NCBI GenBank assembly: GCA_012522035.1
Contig: JAAYLF010000313.1
Location: 1 to 5,763, forward strand
Length of the DNA: 5,763 nt
Reading direction: 5' to 3'
Source: Clostridiaceae bacterium
GTDB taxonomy: Bacteria > Bacillota > Clostridia > UBA1212 > DUPL01
In this document: one piece after another, positions 1-5,763 of the stretch
How positions within the stretch are numbered: the stretch's first letter is position 1
Layout: each line of letters starts with the position of its first letter
Notes under the pieces: generated by a model
The model's database searches: none
What the model was told of the DNA's origin: nothing
The model's input: the letters and a program-made list of their open reading frames with translations, nothing else
Program-made: the position numbers and the translations under genes

Positions 1-3
1 ATT

Positions 4-507
4 ATGTTTACATATGAGTTGATTGAGACAGATAACAAGAAAGAGTTTTATAATAGATTAAATAAATATCTTGATGCATTGTTGGGAGACGACCGAGACT
101 GGCTGTCTGGGCTTTGCAATGCATCTGCTTTACTGTATAACCTTATGCCCGATATTAATTGGGCAGGTTTCTATTTATACAGGGATGAGGAACTGGTGCT
201 TGGACCCTTTCAGGGAAAACCTGCATGTGTAAGAATTCCGATAGGTAAAGGGGTGTGCGGCAGTGCAGCTGCAAGTCTGAAAGTGCAGGTAGTTAAGAAT
301 ACTGAAGAGTTTCCGGGTCATATTGTATGTGATCCTGCATCCAGATCAGAAATTGTTCTGCCTATTGTCAAGGGAGATAACTTGATAGGAGTATTGGACA
401 TAGATAGTCCTGTGTTAAACAGATTTGATATGGAAGATGCAAAAGGTCTTGGTGAGTTTATAAATATTTTGTTTTCACGAATTGAGTATAATGGGGTGTT
501 GGTATGA
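4..507 (+). CDS. msrC: Free methionine-(R)-sulfoxide reductase, GAF-domain (fRMsr/MsrC type)
   Basis: This 167-residue protein is about the normal length for the single-GAF-domain enzyme that reduces free methionine-(R)-sulfoxide to methionine in the cytoplasm, with thioredoxin as the usual electron donor. Visible family signatures are NWAGFYLY (residues 52-59), LGPFQGKPAC (66-75), GKGVCG (81-86), HIVCD (106-110) and GVLDIDSP (129-136). Cysteines 75, 85 and 109 have spacings of 10 and 24, the same as the three redox cysteines of the E. coli enzyme (84, 94, 118), so the active site looks complete. There is no signal peptide or membrane segment. The ATG at 4 is chosen because the family N-terminus is short; only three bases precede it, so its ribosome binding site cannot be seen. 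Its TGA overlaps the ATG of the next gene (ATGA at 504-507), which suggests translational coupling. Family assignment is confident; the symbol follows E. coli usage. Confidence 0.93.
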   Translation: MFTYELIETDNKKEFYNRLNKYLDALLGDDRDWLSGLCNASALLYNLMPDINWAGFYLYRDEELVLGPFQGKPACVRIPIGKGVCGSAAASLKVQVVKNTEEFPGHIVCDPASRSEIVLPIVKGDNLIGVLDIDSPVLNRFDMEDAKGLGEFINILFSRIEYNGVLV

Positions 508-1700
508 CTAAACGAATAAACTTTAGAAGGACGGTTTTGGTCGTATTGACACTGGTTCTCATTTGTGTATCAAGCCTTGCATATGTCCCAGTTCACAGCC
601 AGAGCAATGATTTGTACAACGTTATATACTCCGGGCTTTCATCAGTGTCTGGAGAAATAGATTTAAAGCCTTTGAATTTGTCTACATCGATGGCGTCTGA
701 TGTTAGAGATACATACTTTTCGATTCTTTATGAGAGTCCTGAACTTTTTTATGTTGAATACCAGTATCAAATACAGATGGTTAACAACACAATAATCAAA
801 GTGATTCCTTCATACAAGATGACGGGAAATGCTTTGGCTAATGCAAGGAAGGAATACAATCAGTTCGTTGATGACATTGTAAAGAGTGTGCCATCTGGAT
901 TGAGTGATATTGAAAAGGCTTTGTATGTGCATGACTATCTTGCTGCCAATTATGAATATGATATGGATTTGGAAATAAATGATGCATACAGCTTTTTCAA
1001 AGAGGGAAAAGGAGTATGCCAGTCATACACCCTTGCATACATGGCAGTATTGAAAAAGCTTGGCATTGAAGTGTCTTATGCTGAAAGTGACTTGATGAAC
1101 CATATTTGGAATTTAATAAAGATTGACGGAAAGTGGTATCATGTAGACGTAACATGGGACGATCCCATCATGGACAAACCAGGAAGGGTAAAACATGATA
1201 ATTTCCTTAGAAGTGATGATGGCATCAAAGAAACGGATCACCACTCCTGGAACAGTGATTATATTTCAAATTCGACCAAGTATGATTTTGGCACCAATAA
1301 AAGTACGCCAGTGTTTAAAATACAGGACAAGTGGCCTGTTATAGGGAAGACTGGTTCTTACTGGAGCGGCTGTTTTTCAGGCCTTGGTGAGTATAACGGA
1401 TATTTGTTCTACAACACTCCAACCAAGGTGTTTGTGTATGATACCGTTACAGGAAAAAGCATGGAAATTGCAAGTCCACACCTTTCAAACGGCTACATCT
1501 ATTACTTCTCCATAAAGGACAACATCCTTACATACTATCAGTACATATCACCTAATGATAATACATTTGAAGCAAAAGGCAGCATCAACCTTGATGCCAT
1601 ACAGTTTTCATACACCGTGACATACAAGGTTGATGGCATCCGACCGAACATGAAGAAGGGCTTAGAAAGAAGGTATGCTCGGTATGCAAGGATGAAATAA
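504..1700 (+). CDS. Secreted transglutaminase-like surface protein, truncated by a frameshift
   Basis: The 398-residue reading frame begins with a basic stretch and hydrophobic segment (about residues 8-27), an export signal with possible cleavage near VHS-QS (30-34). Residues 35-130 form the helical region usually found before the transglutaminase core in Firmicutes surface proteins. The core spans about 130-220 and has the Cys-His-Asp triad: C172 in GVCQSYT, H200 in MNHIWN and D215 in HVDVTWDD. Such proteins may be transglutaminases, cysteine proteases or amidases acting outside the cell; the substrate is unknown. Residues 265-370 are aromatic-rich beta strands without a firm match. From about residue 378 the frame becomes Arg-rich and unlike the family (RRYARYARMK) and stops at 1700, while the frame one base back continues with a CxxC motif, stalk and membrane anchor to 2017. 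I infer loss of one base near 1631-1640; the repaired protein would be about 504 residues. The start ATG overlaps the upstream stop; GGGGTG at 493-498 is a weak binding site, so translation is probably coupled. Confidence 0.85.
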   Translation: MTKRINFRRTVLVVLTLVLICVSSLAYVPVHSQSNDLYNVIYSGLSSVSGEIDLKPLNLSTSMASDVRDTYFSILYESPELFYVEYQYQIQMVNNTIIKVIPSYKMTGNALANARKEYNQFVDDIVKSVPSGLSDIEKALYVHDYLAANYEYDMDLEINDAYSFFKEGKGVCQSYTLAYMAVLKKLGIEVSYAESDLMNHIWNLIKIDGKWYHVDVTWDDPIMDKPGRVKHDNFLRSDDGIKETDHHSWNSDYISNSTKYDFGTNKSTPVFKIQDKWPVIGKTGSYWSGCFSGLGEYNGYLFYNTPTKVFVYDTVTGKSMEIASPHLSNGYIYYFSIKDNILTYYQYISPNDNTFEAKGSINLDAIQFSYTVTYKVDGIRPNMKKGLERRYARYARMK

Positions 1701-2017
1701 CGGAGATAATACCAAAACTGGAGCCTGCAACACCCACTGCCAGTGAGGAAACACCCCGTCCTACGGAAACTCCAGTTTTAACAGAAAGCAATGCCACCAG
1801 TACCCCCAGCCCAACTGTGGAGGTTGAGGAAACAAAAACACCTGGCAAAACTCATATAGAAGAGACAATAAGTCCAAGTCCCACACCGAATGTGACAAAT
1901 ACCCCTGATACAGGCATTGAGGATAAAGGGTTTGGTTCGATGTATATAATTGTGATTGGTATAGGTGCAGTGGCTTTGGTTGTAATAGCATTTATTTTGG
2001 CAAGAAAGAGAAGCTAG
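1634..2017 (+). pseudogene. Frameshifted 3' part of the transglutaminase-like gene (CxxC repeat, Pro/Thr stalk, membrane anchor)
   Basis: This stretch lies one base back from the frame of the 504-1700 reading frame and is open from just after a TGA (1631-1633) to the TAG at 2015-2017. It starts WHPTEHEEGLRKKVCSVC, the style of short repeat seen in Firmicutes surface proteins (an E-x-G-L stretch, then CSVC, then an I-P-x-L ending). A stalk rich in Thr, Pro, Ser and Glu follows (about 1705-1900), then TPDTG, a 20-residue membrane helix and the tail ARKRS. It has no ribosome binding site or convincing start of its own; a GTG at 1817 opens within the stalk and is not a credible independent start. 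It is best read as the C-terminal third of the upstream gene, detached by a one-base deletion, for example a lost T giving GAT-TGG-CAT. A sequencing error is possible, although there is no homopolymer at the site. No canonical -1 slippery heptamer was seen. Confidence 0.78.
1901..2014 (+). other. C-terminal cell-wall-sorting-like signal (TPDTG, membrane helix, basic tail)
   Basis: In the shifted frame, TPDTG (1901-1915) is followed by ten mostly polar residues, a hydrophobic helix (1943-2002) and the basic end RKRS. This order matches the three-part signal of sortase substrates, with T in place of the first L of LPXTG; x-P-x-T-G variants are known for clostridial sortases. The spacer between TG and the helix is slightly long, so a plain membrane anchor is an equally valid reading. 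No sortase gene is in the window. Confidence 0.45.
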
Positions 2018-2031
2018 AAGGGGAGAGTAAC

Positions 2032-2577
2032 ATGAATCAGGAAGAGAAGAACAAGCTATTGGATACGTTAAGAGAACGTTTTGAGAAGAATAGAAACAGA
2101 CATGAATTCATTGAATGGAAGGATGTACTTGGGAAACTTGAGGCAAACGATGAAAAGCTCATGATTCTTCAGAAAATGGAGTCAAGTGGAGGAGAGCCTG
2201 ATGTGGTTGCGTACGACAGGGAGAAGGATGAGTATTTGTTCTTTGATTGTTCTCCTGAAAGTCCTGTGGGAAGAAGAAGTTTGTGTTACGACAATGAAGC
2301 ATTGGAATCAAGGAAAGCAAACAAGCCAGCAGGCAGTGCGATTGGCATGGCAGAAGAGATGGGTATAGAGATTCTAACGATGGAAGATTACCACATGCTG
2401 CAGAGTCTGGGTGAGTTTGACACAAAGACATCAAGCTGGGTCAAAACTCCTGAGCGTATTAGAAAGCTCGGAGGAGCATTGTTCTGCGACAGAAGATACG
2501 ATACTGTTTTTGTCTACCACAATGGTGCAGAATCCTATTATGCATCGAGAGGTTTTAGAGGTTCTCTTCGGGTTTGA
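2032..2577 (+). CDS. DUF4256 family protein of unknown function
   Basis: This 181-residue protein matches, by recognition of its conserved blocks, the DUF4256 family found in Firmicutes and other bacteria, and it is full length. Blocks visible in order are NRHEFIEW (22-29), SGGEPDVV (52-59), FDCSPESPVGRRSLCYD (71-87), LGEFDTKTSSW (126-136), GGALFCDRRYD (147-157) and YHNGAESYYASRGFRG (162-177). The family has no assigned reaction. Cys73, Cys85 and Cys152 and the many conserved Asp, Arg and His residues could form a metal or redox site, but that is speculation. It has no signal peptide or membrane segment, so it should be cytoplasmic. The ATG at 2032 is supported by an AAGGGGAG ribosome binding site at 2018-2025 with a 6-nt spacer. 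It starts 14 nt after the stop of the frameshifted surface-protein remnant, so it is probably the last gene of the operon, ending ahead of the hairpin at 2676. The independent binding site should keep it translated despite the upstream frameshift. Confidence 0.9.
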   Translation: MNQEEKNKLLDTLRERFEKNRNRHEFIEWKDVLGKLEANDEKLMILQKMESSGGEPDVVAYDREKDEYLFFDCSPESPVGRRSLCYDNEALESRKANKPAGSAIGMAEEMGIEILTMEDYHMLQSLGEFDTKTSSWVKTPERIRKLGGALFCDRRYDTVFVYHNGAESYYASRGFRGSLRV

Positions 2578-2675
2578 GACGGCAATTAAAGTATATGTTA
2601 AGATATTGGTTTTCATGAATATTTCCTGGAATAATATTTGGGGAAAGAGTAGAGATTTGACGACATAAAAAGAAG

Positions 2676-2696
2676 GCTCCAGCAAAATGCTGGAGC
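2676..2696. terminator. Bidirectional intrinsic terminator between convergent genes
   Basis: A perfect 9-bp stem, GCTCCAGCA / TGCTGGAGC (2676-2684 and 2688-2696), closes on an AAA loop. Rightward it is followed by TATTTTACTTT; leftward, on the minus strand, by CCTTCTTTTTAT, which is the better T-tract. It can therefore serve both the plus-strand operon and the minus-strand gene. The base at 2696 is shared with the stop codon of the minus-strand gene. Confidence 0.85.
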
Positions 2697-5293
2697 TATT
2701 TTACTTTCTCGATTCTGTTTCTCTGTGCAAACAGCAGTGCCATTACGATAATAACGACTGCGACAGATACTGCTGCAATAATTATAATTGGTGTTTCACT
2801 TGCGTTATCTACGGGAGCTGATGCAACAAACCTGAAGTTGAATCTGTCGTCTGGAGCTGCATCTCCTTTGTCCATAAACTCCATGATTTCACCTGTGGTG
2901 GTGGAGTTGTCAGCCCATTTGAAGTCAAAGGAAGAATCTGGTGTAAGGTTCAAAACCGAAAGGGGAATCCTCAGATGCAAATTATTTCCCGAAATTACGT
3001 ACTCTGCATCGTGAATTATTTCCCAAACGTAAGAGTTATCCACAGACTTTTCCACAGAAACCGTGTTTTCCGTTCTGGATCTGTTGATAACAAAGTCGTA
3101 GCCCTTCCAGCCTGTGTTGTTATCCTGATCTGCGTCAATATAGAGATTCATCCAGTTTTCGCCTTCAGGTTCTGTAATATCTTCCTTTGTTGTTACAAGG
3201 AAGTAGACGTAATTCTGATCCCTTGCTACTTTTGCGGATACTATGTCGTTTCGTCCTGTGGTGTTGATGTAATGAAGTCCGCTGGCATTGCCGGGAAAAT
3301 CCCTGTGCGTGGTGTCGTTAATTGTATCCCTGAACTCCGGACCCACATCATCCCACTGGGAAAAATCATCGTTGATGGTGATTGTTTTTGGAGCTGTGGC
3401 GGTGGGGATTGCTCTCGTTCCTTTGTACTGCCTTATGTAGCTTACCATCTGATAGTAGTAGTTGTCGCCAAAACCGCCTTTCATGGGCTCTATGTCCCTG
3501 CTGAATTCAGGATTGAAACAGTCCACATAATTGTGCATGTAATCAGGATGATCCTTGATTATGGTATATGTGTTTGCAATTTTCTGTCCCTCTCCTGCGT
3601 TTGGCCACCTGCCTGCCCACCATTCGTTCCATCCTGTTACCATAATAATTGGAGGATTTATCTTAAGAGCATGCTCCCACTGCTCCTTGAAGGCAAGACC
3701 TAAAGGTGTGGTTTCAAGTTCAAATTCAAAGGCGTTTTTGCCGTCCGTTGGCTGCTGGCCATTGTGAAAGCTTCTTCCTGTGGAGGAGTTGGAATGGAAT
3801 CCGCAGGATACAATTACCTGTTCAATTATTCCTTCAAAGCTTTTGCCCGGACCTTGCGGATGAAGTGCAATCCATGGCCATTTGCCTTTTCCATCGGATT
3901 CGGTATACCAGTCCCAGTCGGTAAACGCCCAAGATCTTCTTATGGTAAAGTTCTCTTTAATCTCATCAGGAACCTCTGCAAGATTTCCAAGGAGTAATGG
4001 TTTTCCGTCCCACATAAAATACATGTCCCTGTACAGACCATGCTTGTATACTGTATTCCACAAATCCATCGCTGTTTTATACCCCAAATCGGTCCTATCT
4101 CCCAGGAAGCACACAAACTCAGGAGTTTTCAATCCTTCTTCCCTCATTTGCTTCCAGGTACCAAGGAGTTTGACAAGCACATGCTCATATATGTGGCCGT
4201 TTGACATGTCGAAAAATATAAAGTCAACGCCTGCATTTACCAGCATGGTTGTGTGCTTTCTAATAATCCATTCGTCATCAGAGCGGTAGTAGCCAAAGTA
4301 GGGTTCCGCCCAATAATGGCCATAGCCTTCCTCCCCTTGTTTTATAATCTCCCAAACTCTGTCGGCTCCGCCTTCGAGATATGCGGCATAGTGGTCAAAC
4401 AAGGGTCCTCCGTTTCTGTCATGCCAAAGGAAATAGAAGATGCCTACCTTCTTATCCTTTTTAACCGTGTCTGTATATGTTGCTGGAAGAGTTCTTTGCA
4501 AATCATCCGTGGCAACCCAGGTATCGTAATATGTATCCCAGAAGTTTGACATGTCTGCAGGTTCATAAGGTTCGATGTAATATTCAAAGGTGAAGTTGTC
4601 AATGGTGGCATTGGCAAAGTGGGACATGAATCCAAAGAAACCTGTATCAGGCACATTTTCTCTTTTTGCACTACCTTTTTGTTTGCCGCTTCCGTCTTTC
4701 ACAGTTACTCTTTCATCAGTCAGCTCAACTTCCGCCAGCAATACCTTCCCGCCATCACCGTCTGCATGGAATCTAATTACATCAAGATTGTCCTCAATAT
4801 ACACTTTTCTCATTTCGTCTGCAAAGGAAAAAGGCAGCTGAATATGGGCAAGTTCGCGACTTTTCATAAACACCCTCAAGGACTTGTTTCTAACAATAAA
4901 TGTAATGCCCTGGTCCATGAAGGTGGAGGCCTTTTTCCCCCTGACATAAAAAGCAGCTCCACAGGTTGCAGCAGGGTTGACTTCTTTGGACATTACATCC
5001 ATTGTTACAGTATATGGTTTTTCGCCCAGCAGCTGAGATGTTGTGAACAAAGCCCAAGTATCCCCCTCAATAGTTATAACCCCGTCTTTGAATTGAAAAT
5101 TGTTTGCATTGGTGAAAGCAAGCAGGGTATCGTTGACTATGAACTGCCTTGATGCATTGAAATCGTTCACATATCTGTAGTAGCCATCTCCTAGCTCTTC
5201 TATCTTTTTCTCGCCAATTACAGACATGTTGGCTGTGAATAAAAGGACTGTAATCAAGATAACCAATATTCTTCGCCTCAAGATATATAACAC
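2696..5293 (-). CDS. Exported, membrane-anchored multidomain protein with GH71/GH99-like (WbsX-like) catalytic domain and CBM9-like domain
   Basis: This 865-residue protein is probably displayed on the cell surface and binds or cleaves a polysaccharide; the substrate is not known. Domains in order are: an export signal (basic RRR at 6-8, hydrophobic 9-20); a concanavalin-like beta-sandwich (about 40-240, ending in a FGFMSHFANATIDNFTFEY-type strand); a barrel-type domain (about 280-625); a CBM9/DOMON-like domain (about 635-825, with INDDFSQWDD and NLYIDADQDNNTGW); and a membrane helix (835-856) with tail RNRIEKVK. The barrel opens with VGIFYFLWH (283-291), has VDFIFFDMSNG (356-366) and ends its core with MVTGWNEWWAGRW (551-563). 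Asp357, Asp362 and Glu557 are candidate active-site residues by analogy with GH99/WbsX-like enzymes; this is inference. The start is GTG at 5293, with AAAGG on the minus strand (5301-5305) 7 nt upstream. The gene is monocistronic, convergent with the DUF4256 operon and divergent from fliD. Reading frame certain, architecture likely, enzymatic class moderately supported. Confidence 0.85.
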   Translation of the reverse strand: MLYILRRRILVILITVLLFTANMSVIGEKKIEELGDGYYRYVNDFNASRQFIVNDTLLAFTNANNFQFKDGVITIEGDTWALFTTSQLLGEKPYTVTMDVMSKEVNPAATCGAAFYVRGKKASTFMDQGITFIVRNKSLRVFMKSRELAHIQLPFSFADEMRKVYIEDNLDVIRFHADGDGGKVLLAEVELTDERVTVKDGSGKQKGSAKRENVPDTGFFGFMSHFANATIDNFTFEYYIEPYEPADMSNFWDTYYDTWVATDDLQRTLPATYTDTVKKDKKVGIFYFLWHDRNGGPLFDHYAAYLEGGADRVWEIIKQGEEGYGHYWAEPYFGYYRSDDEWIIRKHTTMLVNAGVDFIFFDMSNGHIYEHVLVKLLGTWKQMREEGLKTPEFVCFLGDRTDLGYKTAMDLWNTVYKHGLYRDMYFMWDGKPLLLGNLAEVPDEIKENFTIRRSWAFTDWDWYTESDGKGKWPWIALHPQGPGKSFEGIIEQVIVSCGFHSNSSTGRSFHNGQQPTDGKNAFEFELETTPLGLAFKEQWEHALKINPPIIMVTGWNEWWAGRWPNAGEGQKIANTYTIIKDHPDYMHNYVDCFNPEFSRDIEPMKGGFGDNYYYQMVSYIRQYKGTRAIPTATAPKTITINDDFSQWDDVGPEFRDTINDTTHRDFPGNASGLHYINTTGRNDIVSAKVARDQNYVYFLVTTKEDITEPEGENWMNLYIDADQDNNTGWKGYDFVINRSRTENTVSVEKSVDNSYVWEIIHDAEYVISGNNLHLRIPLSVLNLTPDSSFDFKWADNSTTTGEIMEFMDKGDAAPDDRFNFRFVASAPVDNASETPIIIIAAVSVAVVIIVMALLFAQRNRIEKVK

Positions 5294-5300
5294 CCCTCTA

Positions 5301-5305
5301 CCTTT
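5301..5305 (-). promoter_or_regulatory. Ribosome binding site fixing the GTG start at 5293
   Basis: On the minus strand, AAAGG sits 7 nt before GTG, and a second purine run, AGAGGG, directly touches the start codon. No ATG or TTG nearby has better spacing, so the GTG is preferred. The next candidate, a TTG four codons in, would cut into the basic N-region of the signal peptide. Confidence 0.6.
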
Positions 5306-5320
5306 AGAAAATATAAGTCT

Positions 5321-5349
5321 ATTCTATACCATTGGCATCACAATTACAA
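5321..5349 (-). promoter_or_regulatory. Predicted SigA-type promoter for the 865-residue protein gene
   Basis: On the minus strand, TTGTAA (5349-5344, 4 of 6 to TTGACA) is separated by exactly 17 nt from TAGAAT (5326-5321, 5 of 6 to TATAAT). Transcription would begin near 5314, giving a leader of about 20 nt that contains the ribosome binding site. Short leader length and spacing support it; the sequence match alone is moderate in AT-rich DNA. Confidence 0.55.
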
Positions 5350-5389
5350 CTTCTGGGTCCGGATTGATAAATATGTGGTCTGAAACAGC

Positions 5390-5416
5390 TAAAGTTTTCT
5401 TTGGTAATATCGATAA
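5390..5416 (+). promoter_or_regulatory. Sigma-28 / SigD flagellar promoter for fliD
   Basis: TAAAGTTT (5390-5397) is followed by 11 nt and then ATCGATAA (5409-5416). The sigma-28 consensus is TAAAGTTT, 11 nt, GCCGATAA, so the upstream element is identical, the spacing is exact and the downstream element matches 6 of 8, including CGATAA. Transcription would start near 5423, about 10 nt before the ribosome binding site. The position just ahead of a flagellar cap gene, a typical late flagellar target, makes the call strong. Confidence 0.88.
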
Positions 5417-5432
5417 TATAAGTGTAGAAAAC

Positions 5433-5440
5433 AAAGGAGG
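5433..5440 (+). promoter_or_regulatory. Ribosome binding site of fliD
   Basis: AAAGGAGG lies 7 nt before the ATG at 5448 and decides between two ATGs. The one at 5443 is only 2 nt away and reaches a stop after four codons, so 5448 is the true start. Confidence 0.9.
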
Positions 5441-5447
5441 TCATGTT

Positions 5448-5763
5448 ATGTCGTTAAACTCAATAAATGGGTTGTCATCACGCCTCAGATTGACCGGAAT
5501 GGCATCAGGACTTGATACTGATTCCATCGTAAATGATTTGATGAGAATAGAACAACTTAAGGTTGACAAGGTATATAGACAGAAAGTTCTTGCAGAGTGG
5601 AGAAGGGAAGCCGTGACCAATGTCAGGAACAAGCTGAGAACGTTCAGAGATACTTATGCCAGTGCCCTCAGCAGCCTGAACATGAACACTTCCTCCGTAT
5701 ACAAGAAGTTTAGTGTCGAGATGGCAGCAAAACCATATGTAAAGATAAGCACAACCAGTTCCG
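5448..5763 (+). CDS. fliD: Flagellar hook-associated protein 2 / filament cap FliD, N-terminal part (runs off the window)
   Basis: The 105 residues visible are the N-terminus of the filament cap protein. FliD forms the oligomeric cap at the tip of the flagellum, outside the cell, where it guides flagellin subunits into the growing filament; it is exported by the flagellar type III system and so has no Sec signal peptide, as here. The hallmark is LTGMASGLDTDSIVNDLM (residues 15-32), followed by a long heptad-like helix (about 33-75, with EQLKVDKVYRQKVLAEWRRE) and a short stretch before TSSVYKKFSVEM. The frame is open to the last base; the remaining several hundred codons lie beyond 5763. The start at ATG 5448 is set by a strong binding site. 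It is the first gene after a sigma-28-type promoter, so it is expected to be a late flagellar gene; fliS or similar genes may follow, but that cannot be seen. Confidence 0.95.
   Translation, partial: MSLNSINGLSSRLRLTGMASGLDTDSIVNDLMRIEQLKVDKVYRQKVLAEWRREAVTNVRNKLRTFRDTYASALSSLNMNTSSVYKKFSVEMAAKPYVKISTTSS

Noticed and set aside
534..575. Lipoprotein signal around Cys21 of the transglutaminase-like protein
   Set aside because: The residue before the cysteine is Ile, whereas a lipobox needs Gly, Ala or Ser, and the hydrophobic run continues past the cysteine.
1625..1700. Programmed -1 ribosomal frameshift instead of a mutation
   Set aside because: No canonical X-XXY-YYZ slippery heptamer in the right phase and no clear downstream pseudoknot were seen in the narrow shift window. 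Not excluded, but not supported.
1817..2017. Possible independent 66-residue membrane protein starting at GTG 1817
   Set aside because: No ribosome binding site, the start lies inside a low-complexity Thr/Pro/Glu stalk, and the same open frame extends back to 1634. It fits better as the severed end of the upstream gene.
2578..2675. Gap between the DUF4256 gene and the hairpin, with a short AATATT...AATATT repeat near 2620-2640
   Set aside because: AT-rich, about 100 bp, no small gene with a ribosome binding site; the hexamers are self-complementary and expected by chance in such DNA.
2975..3703. Long plus-strand open frame of 242 codons opposite the 865-residue gene
   Set aside because: It is antisense to a clearly coding domain, lacks a ribosome binding site and gives Cys/Val/Ile-rich text with no recognisable fold. 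It is a shadow.
4619..5152. Plus-strand open frame of 177 codons opposite the N-terminal domain of the 865-residue gene
   Set aside because: Same reasoning: antisense shadow with no start signals or domain.

Overview
The window reads as low-to-moderate GC DNA from a motile, Gram-positive, probably anaerobic Clostridia-type bacterium (Acetivibrio/Ruminiclostridium-like is my guess, not shown by the sequence). The grounds are strong purine-rich ribosome binding sites, surface proteins with a C-terminal membrane anchor and basic tail, a DUF4256 protein of the Firmicutes type, and a flagellar gene behind a sigma-28/SigD-type promoter.

Layout. (1) Positions 4-2577, plus strand, look like one compact operon: a free methionine-(R)-sulfoxide reductase (GAF fold, all three cysteines present), a secreted transglutaminase-like surface protein starting in an ATGA overlap, and a DUF4256 protein 14 nt further on. 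The transglutaminase-like gene appears broken by a single-base frameshift near 1631-1640. The continuation (CxxC repeat, Pro/Thr-rich stalk, TPDTG, membrane helix, basic tail) is open in the next frame down to 2017. (2) A symmetric hairpin at 2676-2696 separates this operon from a convergent gene. (3) Positions 2696-5293, minus strand, encode an 865-residue exported multidomain protein: an N-terminal concanavalin-like sandwich, a central GH71/GH99-like (WbsX-like) barrel with a WNEW motif, a C-terminal CBM9/DOMON-like domain and a membrane anchor. (4) The 154-bp divergent spacer 5294-5447 carries a good SigA-type promoter facing left and a near-perfect sigma-28 promoter facing right. (5) The 5' part of fliD (flagellar cap) starts at 5448 and runs off the window.

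Functional picture. The left operon pairs a redox-repair enzyme with a cell-surface protein and a conserved protein of unknown role; no pathway link is obvious. The large minus-strand protein is a likely surface glycan-binding or glycan-cleaving protein under housekeeping control, whereas fliD is under flagellar control. I found no CRISPR array, tRNA, rRNA, IS element or phage gene. The most noteworthy items are the frameshifted surface protein with its sorting-like tail, the unusual architecture of the 865-residue protein, and the sigma-28 promoter.
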